From the NCBI GenBank assembly GCA_037893225.1, contig JAZGUH010000260.1:124001-188000 (forward strand): a DNA stretch of 64,000 nt, read 5' to 3'. This DNA comes from Hippasteria phrygiana (taxonomy: Eukaryota > Echinodermata > Asteroidea > Valvatida > Goniasteridae). The notes beneath the pieces were generated by a model. The model saw nothing but the letters and a program-made list of their open reading frames with translations, searched no databases and was not told where the DNA came from. Position 1 is the first letter of the stretch. Every line of letters starts with the position of its first letter. The position numbers were made by a program, and so were the translations under genes. Of this stretch, positions 27,901-39,900 are shown in pieces.

Positions 27901-30900
27901 CTAACTTCCTACATCATTGTTCCTACGTGTAACCTGTATCCTCCAATATCCTCCGATTCCAAAATCCTCCAATGTTTCTTACTTGGGGACCGCTGTCTGA
28001 ATCCTGCAAAATCCTCCAGTGGGTTTTGGATAAACATCCCAGTAACCTCAATCCTCTGAAATTCATCCAGCACCAGATTAGGCCTGATGAACCTGGATCC
28101 TCCATTTTCCTGCAGAGGCAAAGTCCTCTAATGCCCTCAATCCTGCAAAATCCTCTGATGCTCTAACTTCCAAAGACCTCCTTCAAATTCTTCCATTTGG
28201 CAAAGAGAATTTTGGAGGATTTGCGAATTAAGGTTAGGGGCAATAGTAGTGGTCACAATGTTAATTAGAGAGGTTTTGTTAGCGCACGGTTAGAGAAACG
28301 ACTACGTTTAGTTCCTGTGACCTCATCCGTTTTTGTGCTTGTTTGACGTTTTCCTCACTCATCCTAAACGTATTCACCTTGTTTATACGGATAGCGGTCA
28401 CAATACATGTAAGTAACAAACGGATAAAACCAATGAACATTGTTTACCAATTTTCGCTGCGTACTGTTTAGAGCTAGTCTTCGGCGTATGCACTAACCGT
28501 CAATAACGAAACCTCTCTAATGTTTTGAGATTTGCCAACAACCGATCATTTTCCTATCCCAAATCAGGAGATTGACTTTGTCCGCTTCCTGATGCTACTG
28601 GTCAACCCTGACGCAGCTCCGCCTCTCCCCGAGCCGGTGGTGGAGGATTTCTGGACGGAGCTGGACGGAGGGGAGAACGTGATGCAGCTCGGCGACAGCA
28701 ACTTTGATGATGTCATCAACACAGAGGAATCCGTCTTGGTCATGTTCTTCGCTCCTTGTACGTGAGCACTAGTGTGTAAGGCGTTATGTTACGAGACCAG
28801 CATTCAGATGTAGTTGTCATTGTATCAGAGGTTCTGAAAAATCACAATTTAGAGAGTGCCATGAGGACAAATCATTCTCATCTATGCAGATATTGGTACT
28901 ACAATGACAAATTTGGTATCCAATGAAAAAGCATGTAAATATCTTTAATTTGAATTGTCATTCAGTCATTTTCTAGTGATTTTCTTCTAAAAACCTGATT
29001 TTTTGGTAAAAAAATGGAATTTTGATGTTAACAAAATTGCCCCAATTAAGGAGTCATTTTGAAATACTAAATGTACATAATACTCAATTTTTTCTTTGTA
29101 AATATTGTTATGAAAGTATAAATTATATATTAAAACATTTATTTTGAATTTATAATTAATATTAAAAATACAAGGCCAAATTCATGGTGTAAATTTTGAG
29201 TTTATAAAATGTAACGCGAGTCACGCAACGTTATTAAGTAATGATGAATGTGTATGTAATGTAATGTGAGTAACAGCTTCTTTGGTCTATTTCCGAAAAC
29301 TCATTGATTAATAAGCTGTATCAACCATATTAAACTTATTTAAAAGAATACATTTTCAAAGTGAACAAAGAAACTGGCAGGAGCGGAATTCGAACCTGCG
29401 ACCTCCGGAACACCGTACCGGTCCGGAGGTCGCAGGTTCGAATCCCGCTCCTGCCAGTTTCTTTGTTCACTTTGAAAATGTATTCACAATTTACCTAGTC
29501 AGTTTCCCTTGTGGATTGTTTGACGAAATATTTTTAAAAATATCTGATATCAGGGCATAATTTTCCTGGTATCGCATCGCAGTTTGCGACGCATTAACGC
29601 ACCGTTTGCGATGCATTTTCCAAAATGAATCGCATTAAACTGCGATACATCAAACTTGCTTTAATGAAGTAGTCAGATCTTAAAATTCGCCCAAAAATAC
29701 AACAAAGTTCTGTTAAAAAATGTGCAGTTTCGGCTCGCAACATCTGCCCTGAAGTGGGAAACTGATGCCTGCAATTACCGGTACGATATTAGCAGTAGTC
29801 CGATGCTGCCTGTTTGAAAGGCTACGTTGAGGGTTTAAAGTTTCGTACACAGCCAACAACGAGAATCCAAACCTCTTAATCAAAGATGCCCGCTACAAGC
29901 AGCAACCTCGGCTCCATTTTCCTGGATTGCGTCGCTGTGTTGTTTCCATGCATGCGGGGTGTGATTTACGCTTGAGCGAGAGTGAGCATGAGCATGCTTC
30001 AACCGGGTACTGCAAAATGGACCTTACCAACAGAGGGCACTGTGAATTAGTTATAATTCGAACTTATTTATGCTGGAAAAAAAAAGTCAAGAACTCCACA
30101 CCAGTTAGAAGAAGAAAATTCCACAAACACCATTTTATAGCCCAAAAATATAAACATCGCTGAAGAAACATTTGTTCCTTTTTATATACATGTAAATAAT
30201 GCATGTGATCGACCAGAATTGCCACGCGCGCCTTGACTAAAGGCTAGTCATACGGTGGACAGCGCCCTCTCTTGAAAGCTTTATACCAGTAAACGGCTTT
30301 GAGACAAAATTCTGTTTCTTTATTAAGCACAGGTGCAACTCCGGACAAAACTGCTACGCACGTATAGCAAACTGCTATGCAATATTAATATTGCATAGCA
30401 ATAACTGCTACGCAAATTTTCTTGTCAAAATTATGCCCTGGATATGAGGACACTCTTTGAATTAATGGTTTGTTGACAATTTACGTCATCCAGAAGAAAG
30501 CAACATGAGTAACAACAGTTTTTCCCTTCTCTTTCATAAATAATGATAGTTTACTAAAAAGAGAAACAAAAGTTCAGTCAAATTTGACATTTCAGGAAAT
30601 ATGAAACTTGGAAAGAGGAAAAAAGTGCCTAAAAAGTGTAACGTGTGCAACATGGAATTGCCCATAAGTGTTTCTGAAGTAATGATGAATGTGTAAGAAA
30701 TACCCTTTCGGCTGTGACATCTTCAGTGATGGTAACATCACTCCCTAGGGAGTAGGGGTGTGCATCGGATCCGGGTACCCGAGTGCCCGACCGTTCATGT
30801 CAGGAACCGGTTCCAGATTATGGAATCGAGTACCCGTACAACTTTACATTATCGCAGAGTAACTTCCCAGAAAAAGATAAAGGAAAGGTTTCAAATGTTA

Positions 30901-33900
30901 TTTGTCAGGAATTTTTAAAATAGAAACACGACTACATGGGAAACTAGCACAGATTTCATGTTTATGACGCTCATGAAAATTGACAAAAGGAATTTACCGG
31001 TTGTGGTTTTTGTAGTATGGGTGAAGAGCCTCGACCAGACATAATAGCATGCCTCATTCCACAATAAATACAACTGTATAGAGCTTCTGTCTTTTGTGAT
31101 ATGCCCATGCATGTGTGCCGGAACATGTAATGGCGGAGTAGTGGACAGGCATGAGATTTTTCAGACTTTTGTCTGAAATCAGACTTTTTAATCTCAGCGA
31201 AAGACATTATAGCAACTTCCGGGATTGGAAGTTTTGGGTTGGGTTTCTTTAATGGGTACCCGGGTACCATATTTGTTTCAATCGGGTTCCCCGGTTCTTT
31301 TACTACCCGTAAAAGCACACCCCTACTAGGGAGTTGAAATGGGGGGGGGGGGGGGGGGTGGGGCGGGATGTGCTGATTTGACTTATGAAATCAAAGTTGT
31401 GCAGATTCAATGGAAAATAAGTTTGCACAGTTTTCCGTTATTACCCGATTTTCCCATTATTCGTGTTTATTAGTGGAAAGCTGAGTTTTGGAAGTGCCTG
31501 CCGGGCCCTTCAAAGTCATGATTGAAGCACTTCATAAATGCATCATTTATAAATTATCTTGCTGGCAGGGTGTGGTCATTGTAAGAACATGAAGCCTGCC
31601 TACTCCGAAGCTGCAACTCTCCTCAAGGAAGCAGGGGTAAGTATCTCCTCTGACTAACCCTCCTCTTCAGATTCAAAAAGCCCAAATTTGGATTCTTCTC
31701 CATGAAATCTCTAGCCCTGCTGACCAGCAGCTTGATTTTTTGCATACTAATGACTCTACTGTTGGGCAAGTCCAGTGTTACGTATGTTTTGGTGTAAGTG
31801 TAATTATGTGTGTACAGGTTCTGTATATATCTCCGAGGACAAGAGGAGAAAGGAAATACGAAGAAACCTTTCAGTCCTCGCACGTCAAGTCTTTTGTTGA
31901 AATCGGTCCTCGCACGTAGAAGTATGTGCTTAGTCTATGGGGTTGGGTTATATTTACCCTAACCCCTTGGGTAACTTTACTAGAAAGTATCTTGAATCCG
32001 CCAAAATCCACCTATTTTGTCATGCACAAAAAGTTGGTTTTGGGGACTGCTCAATATGGAGGTATCCTGAATCCATCAAAAACCTGCAGTACCGTTAGGC
32101 TTACAATCCTCAATCTATCAAAATCCCCCAGTTTTCAATATGAAGGTATCCTGAATCCGCCTAAATCCTCGGAAGGATTTTGATGAATTTAGGTAGGTTA
32201 GGGTTGAAGGAACAATAGGAAACACAAAGCATTGTCCTCGCACGTATTGGGGAAAGTACGATGGTGTGTACAGATGTGTGTATTGATGTTTGACTGTATT
32301 AAATCAAGGAATGTGACATGTTCAAATGTGGCTATTCTTTTGTGATAAAAATGGCCATAACATTAGGCCAAGTAAAAAAACAAAAACATGTTTAGCGTCC
32401 CGTTTTTTTTTTTTTAAAGGAAGGAGGAGGGGCTTTTAATTTTTTATTTTCAAGATGGCCGCAATCTTTTGTATAAATGTCCGACAACCGTAGGTTTTTA
32501 AATAGTTTTAGTAAGCTTGTGTTTTATTTTCCAATGGATCAGTTGACATTTGTTTTTGTTTGTTTCTCACTGGTAAAAATTTTGAAAAATCCAGATGCTA
32601 AACATGTTTTTTTTTTTTACTATTTTTATTTGTTTCTGGTTGTGAAACCAATAATTCCTCAAAAGTGCATAATTGCTCTGTAGCTCCCAAGCCTGAAGAA
32701 CCCTGTGAGGAAAAGACGAGGAATGTTAAGTTTTTGAGGTGGTAAGAAAACCCTAGAGTAATATTCTGGGGGAAACCCACGGAATCGGGCCAATCCACAT
32801 GTCGGCCCTGCTGGGATTCGAACCCGGGCCACGGAAGTGGAAGGCGATGAAAGTACTATAGGCCAACCCGACTATCGGTCACAATTTCCAAACTGCCACA
32901 ATTTGGCAATGTGTGATGTTGACAATTTTCATTTTATTCTACGTAATGTAGGTTTCGGGAGTTATGGCTGCAGTGGATGCTACCGTCAACAAGGGCACGG
33001 CAACTAAATACGATATCAGAGGATATCCACTATGTAAGTATGGCAGCCACGGCAACTAAATACGATATCAGAGGATATCCACTATGTAAGTATGGCAGCC
33101 ACGGCAACTAAATACGATATCAGAGGATATCCACTATGTAAGTATGGCAGCCACGGCAACTAAATACGATGGCAGCCACGGCAACTAAATACGATATCAG
33201 AGGATATCCACTATGTAAGTATGGCAGCCACGGCAACTAAATACGATATCAGAGGATATCTACTATGTAAGTATGGCAGCCTATGCTGCCCTGCGCAGCC
33301 TGTAGTTAGAGACATTTAAAAATCTGTTCAAAAATTTTGCATTTACGTTTTTTCCCCCTGTTTTTCTGGAATTTCAAGCCTTTTGAATAGAATTACCTCC
33401 CCGTTGAGTAAACTCTACGTATCAAAACTTGGTAAAATCACTAACCTGAGCGTTCTCCAGGTCCCATTACAGTACAGCATTATGAGTTGCCTCGTGTAGT
33501 CGCCCAATCATTACGTCCCTCCCCAAAAGAAATATCCAGACATGAATAGTAAATAAAGAACCTAAAGTTATAAACCTGACAATCCGACTGATTCTGAATG
33601 ATTTTGGACGGGCAGTTTTCAATTTTGACGAGCACAGCTGGCATTTTAGAGAGATGAAATAAATCTTCACAGCGCATGCAAATCACATCCAGTAACGGGA
33701 GGTTTCACCCCTATGTGTCGGCATGGCATGATTTGGGCCACGAATCCGACTGCTGGTTCATTGCACCTGTACTCGCATCAAGGTATTCGTTCTGCCGCAG
33801 CATACTAGCGGAATGGCATGAAATCGCATCAGGGCTGTGACTGGCCCGAATTCTAAAAGAATTAGTGTGGTACTGTGTACACGTCATGTACATTGTACAT

Positions 33901-36900
33901 AATTGGCTGGAGTTTACATTGCGTGATTAACCCTAACCTTCCCTAACCTGCCAAAATCAAACACCCCATTTGTGTTGAATTTTGTGTGATTGGGTACTGT
34001 AGAGCCTTGGCACCATCACTTTGCATGGGACTTGATGCCCTGATTTTGTCTAAGTACAAAGAATGTGCCATTGGTTTACTACACAGTGTTGGAGTTTGTG
34101 TGGTTAGGGAAGGATTCTAGTAAAAAGCCTTGGGCTGTTAGGGTTAATGGATTGCTGCTTCGTCATTTTAATGTGATTTTTCTGTTATTAAAAAAGTTAT
34201 TTCATTGAATTTAATATGATTCTCATTGCATCATATTTTGAAATGAGTTTTTTGGTGTTTTTTTTTCGTTAAAAATCTTTAATTCTGTTTTTGACACTTG
34301 ATTCCACCCGTGATTCTGTGATCGCGGATTTTCACTGTCTCGATGTAGTGTGAGAAATCAGATTAGTACCGTGGTACCAAGTTATTTTCCGAGATTTGCT
34401 GTTCCTGACTGATTTTGGTGAGGGGTATTAAAGTAAAAACTTTCCTCCGAAAAAGTATAAACAAAAGAGGAACAATGGGAGGTCCGCGATTGCTGGTAAT
34501 AAAACATAACAAATCAAACATTAAGACGTCTGTACTAATAAGCAGGAAGTCATGGGTTCGAATCCCGCCCGAGTAAGCCTGTGAATTTTTTCGGAAAGCA
34601 CTGAGTATACAGTGCTTCATACATTACGTCGGGATAGGGCAAAAAAAGAGAAAAATCTCTGTTCTAATTTACATCAAACATTTTACCTCATTTCAGACAC
34701 CCTCAAACAAATTTGTTGACAAAATTGTGAGCCTGCCAACATAGGACAAGGTAGCTAAGTTGGTAAAGTGGCCGGTATGGTAATCCAGCAGTCTCGATCC
34801 GAGTTTGTGCCGCACTGTTGCCAATTTTCTTCCTTCACTCCAAAAATATATGCAAGCATGTTCAGAGATTCCCAACAATTGTGTTATTTCGATGCCCGCG
34901 TGCCAGATTCACTAACGTTGTGTCTTCTCGAAATCCCAGCTTTGTGTGCGTTCTGGCCTGACGCATGCGTAGTTTACAAAATGCAGCTGGATCCACAGTC
35001 GAGCCGCAGCCTGTGTTTGGCAAACGTGCATGATTTTGGATCGCCACAATGGTCTTGGATAAGTTGGCAGGCAATTATTAACTTTTTCTTTACTTTTTGA
35101 CGATTCTCCCTCGCTTGTTCCGAGGGATCCAGTCAGCGACCGAGTTTGAGCCATATCATAAATTATTCATTACACGTCGATCGCGATACGACGCGTGTAC
35201 TAACCCAAAAATGGCTTCTAATTTTGTTTGCTGGATTAGTCTATAAAAGTAATGACTAGACTATTGGACTTGTTGGTCATGGAAAGAACTAAACAGACAC
35301 TTGCGAATTTCAAACCTTGATCGGACCGGTCTACATGTATTATATTATACACATGCATTATACATGAATACAACAGATGCCAACTGTATGGTTTGAATCA
35401 TCTGTGTGGCCAGTTACAGGATGTTGGAGTTTTTGTATATTATGCGATTTCTTTTCCTCTTTGTTTTTTTTCCCAACCATCATCCCGGCTGTGCAACCGC
35501 AACTTGATGACTTCTTAGTAAAACATTTTAAGTAAGTGTTCGTAGCTTCTCTAATTTGTATAATTTGCATGCCAGTAAAACGGAATCAGTTATTCATTGC
35601 GGTAATCAACAATGAGAGCAAGACTCATCTACTGTCTCACCATGTAGTCAATGATGTGGACTGCGATGTTTCGAGGGCACATTGCTAGTAGTCGTCATCA
35701 GGCGATGGGGACTAGTGTGCGGTCGAAGCGTCGATGTCCACATCGTTGACTACATCGTGAGAGAGTAGATAACGCCCTTCTCTGTCAGAAGAAAATGCAC
35801 TTCTTGCTATTTTAGTAAAATTGTGTTGAGATGTTAGAAATTCCCCCCCCCCCAAAAAAAAAGATGCACTAAAAGTTATTGGACTGTATGTAATACTTTG
35901 ATTTTTGTTATTTCCAATAGAAATGGAGTTGCCAGCGATTATGTCTCTGGTCGTACAACAGACGATCTGGTGAAATTCATGAATGAGTAAGTTTACCCTT
36001 TCAGTATGTCAATGCCTAATAAATAAAATGTGAAATCTCCCACATGTGGCTATACAAATCTGACTATTTGTATATTTTAATTTGTTTATTCATTTCATAC
36101 TTCATTTGAAAGGGTCTCAATTTTTGTCCCACTCCCCACACTGTGAACCAGGTAGAGCTCAGCCAAGATCTCACGGAATACTACCGTAGGATCCGTCTCC
36201 GAGAGTTTTCCCTTGATTCTGACCGATGTGACCCAGAACCGTTCCGTGTCAAAAGTACCTGGGTACCCCCCAAGAATCGTGTACCAGCCCTCGAGACTTA
36301 TGTTCAAGTTGTCAGTTCTCAAGTCACTAACCCTGATAACTTTGTCCACAGAACTCATGACAATCTCCGCAGAGAGGAGCGCTTGGCGTTGAATGCCTTG
36401 CGCTCCCGTACTGATATCATCATCAAGCCGGCCGACAAAGGTTCAGCTGTGGTCATCATGGATCGTCATCAGTACATTGACGAGGCCCACCGCCAGTTGA
36501 ACAATCATACTAACTACATCTGCCTTGACTCTGACCCCACAGGTACATTCTCTCAAGAGATACAACAGGTGCTGGACGATATGCGATCACGTGACCAGCT
36601 GTCTAAGAAAGCTCATAAATTTCTCTCTCCCTCTGACTGTAGGACTGCCAGATTTTATCTCCTTCCAAAGATTCACAAGGCTGGCAACCCCGGTAGGCCC
36701 ATTGTCTCTGGTAATGGTTCACCTACGGAACGTATCTCCCTGTTTATTGACAGTTTTCTCAAACCCCTCGTTCCACAGATGCCATCATACATCCATGACA
36801 CCCCAGACTTTCTGCGCAAGCTGGATGGAATCAAGAACAAGATTCCCAGCACAGCCATCATTGGGACTTTTGACGTTTCATCCCTGTACACCAACATCCC

Positions 36901-39900
36901 CCACGAGGAGGGTATTCGTGCTTGTTCCTCGGCCCTGGCCAAGGCAGGACACACAACCCCACCCATCAGTGATATTGGCACCCTCATGAGACTTGTACTA
37001 ACCAAGAACAATTTTTCCTTCCTAGGCAAACACTATCTACAGGTACACGGTACAGCCATGGGCACTCGCATGGCCCCCTCCTTTGCATGCCTCTTCATGG
37101 GCGACCTCGAAGAGCGCATGCTTGCCTCAGCACCATGTCGCCCCTGGGTATGGTGGAGATATATTGACGATGTATTTTTCATCTGGACCAGTGATCAGGA
37201 CAGTCTGGAGACTTTCATTAATCACATTAATTCCTTCCACAGGACCATCAAGTTTACATCAGAGTATTCAGTGCATCAGACCAACTTCCTGGATGTCACC
37301 ATCCGCAAGGAAGACAACTCGGTAACCACTGATCTGTATTCTAAACCCACAGACACCCACCAGTACCTCCACTCCTCCAGCTGTCACCCCAGGCATTGCA
37401 AGACAGGCATAGCATTCAGCCAGGCACTTAGACTCAGAAGGATTTGTTCTAATAATTCTGACTTTTCCCATCATGTACAGGTACTGAAGAATAACTTGGT
37501 TGCCAGGGGCCACAGCTCCCGCCAAGTTCAACGTGCTATCGCCAGAGCCAAATCTATCACCAGAGATTTTGCGCTCAAGAAAAAGACACCTAGCACTAAT
37601 GCCGACCCCAAGATTCCCTTGGTCACCACCTTTCATCCTAGTCTCCCTCCCCTTCGTAAAATAACTAATGACAACCATCATATCCTTCATACTTCAGATC
37701 GCCTTGCCCGTGCCGCCCCTGACAACCCAATATTGGCTTATAGGCGCCCCCGCAATCTACGAGACCTGATTGTTCGAGCCGAGGTCCCCACCTTGGCTGC
37801 ATCCCCTCCCATACAGCATGGTACTTTTAAGTGCGATTCCAGGTGTGTTGTTTGCCAGACTCACATGCAGGAGTCTGACTCCTTTTCTGGCCATTCATCT
37901 GGAACTACTCACAGAACCAATGGCAACATTACTTGCAACACCTCTAATGTCATATATCTCATTTCTTGCAGGGTTTGTGGTATCCAGTATGTCGGGGAGA
38001 CCAAGAACACGCTCAAGAAGCGTTTCTATGGCCATCGATCGACTGTAAACACCAAGAAAATTGACACCCCTGTTGGTCATCACTTCAACTTGCCTAACCA
38101 TTCCATTTCTGATATGATTCTACAGGGCATAGAATCACTTTTCCACCGCAAGGACTCAGTTCGCCTCAGCCGAGAGAAAGTTTGGATGAAACGTCTTCGG
38201 ACTATTCAACCACATGGTCTAAACATCCAGGAAGGGAATGATTAACTTTTAATTTTTCCCCCATTGTCATTTGTTTACAGATTATCCTCCTGGCAAACCC
38301 TCTTGGGGTCTCTTGGCCAAATGGGGTTGTCTTACCATTTCCTGTTTATCTTTGCCACTAACCACATTCCTTTGTCCAATTCCCCAGCTTCAACCTTCAT
38401 CCTAATCCCTCCCCGCATTCATCCTTACCCAAACCTCTCTCTTTGATGTTTACCCACTGCCATGCTCCCTTGCATCCCTCTTTTGTGTTTCTCCACCCAC
38501 CCCCTCATGCATGTGTGTTCCCTACATGTTTGTTTCTTGTACTCTGTCATTTGCCTTTGAGAAAGAACTTGCTTAAGTTCGAAACGTCAGGCCAGCTAAT
38601 TTTTTGATTCATTTGAGTCCAGTTAAGTTATTTCTGACTTTATACCAACAAAAGTAAAGGATAGGTATGTGGCACCAGCAAGCGAAATCCGACATCAGTT
38701 GGAAATGTTGAAAATTGAGATTTCCCTTCCATAATAAAATATATAATGTAAGCTTTGTAACAGTGAAAAAATTACTGTTACACAATATTTCGGTTTACGA
38801 ATAAAGCTGTAATTTAGCATTTAAAATGGAAAATAGTATGTAGTTTACAAAAAACAATTCAAAAGTACGCCTGACTAAAATTTCAAATTGTTCACATCAC
38901 ATTTGTCAAATTGCAGTCAAACTTGAGTCAAAGGTGCAACATGGAAACATTTATGTGATGTTAATGTTAAAGGTCACATATCAATGTCAAAGTTCATTTC
39001 AGGTTAAGTGGTAAAATAGGCTGAAAATGTAAAATTGCTCTCATTTGAAAAGTTGAAACTTAGATGTAGTGACCAAAAACAAGGTGACACCAGTAATCCG
39101 TGGATCACCTTGTTTGAGCCCCTCCTGTTTTTTTCCCTACAGTCCGAGCAAAGCGTCCACACCCATTCCTCCTACCCCAGAGCCCAAGTGGAATGACATC
39201 CCTAGCGCGGTCAACCACCTCACCCAGGAAAACTTCAAGACGTTTACCGAGGCCAACCAGCATGTCTTGACCATGTTCTACGCCCCGTGGTGCGGTCACT
39301 GCAAGGCAGCCAAGCCAGCATTCCAGGCCACGGCCGATGAACTCAAGGATGAGAAGGGAGTGGAGCTGGCTGCGGTAGACTGTACTGTGGAAAGAGGTAG
39401 GTCTGGCCACAGACTTTGGAATAATGAACATATCCACCAGGATCATAGTACTCGAGGCGCTACATTATTACCCCTGCTCGTCAGGCCAATTAATCAATGG
39501 AGAGAAACAACTTGTGACAAAGTGTCTTGCTCAAGGACACAAGCACTATGACCCCGGCTGAACTCAAACCCACAATCTGTAGTATCACCAAGATCGTACT
39601 CAAGTACGAGTTCAAGTACTCGGCCCAAACTCGATTTTCAGTACTAAAAAAAAATTGACTTGGTACGTACTCGGCTTTTTATACTCGGCGTTTTGGTACT
39701 TGGTACTCAATACTTATACAGTCGACTCCCGTTATAACGAGCTCGGTCATAACGATATCCCGGATGTAACGAGCACATTCTCCCAGTCCCGATCGATTCG
39801 TGTACATTACTATGGGGAAATACATGTATTTGGTTATTACGGGCACGGACATTACGAGACTCCGGCTAAAACGACAATTTTGGCCGACCCCAGGCGAGCA

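Noticed and set aside
36143..38245. Host gene of 700 codons
   Set aside because: RT and GIY-YIG motifs, a target duplication and repeated tails identify it as a Penelope-like element.
39069..39551. 160-aa ORF as a single-exon thioredoxin gene
   Set aside because: Only 39143-39396 is exon. The ends of the ORF are intron read-through, and the true frame continues at 41577.
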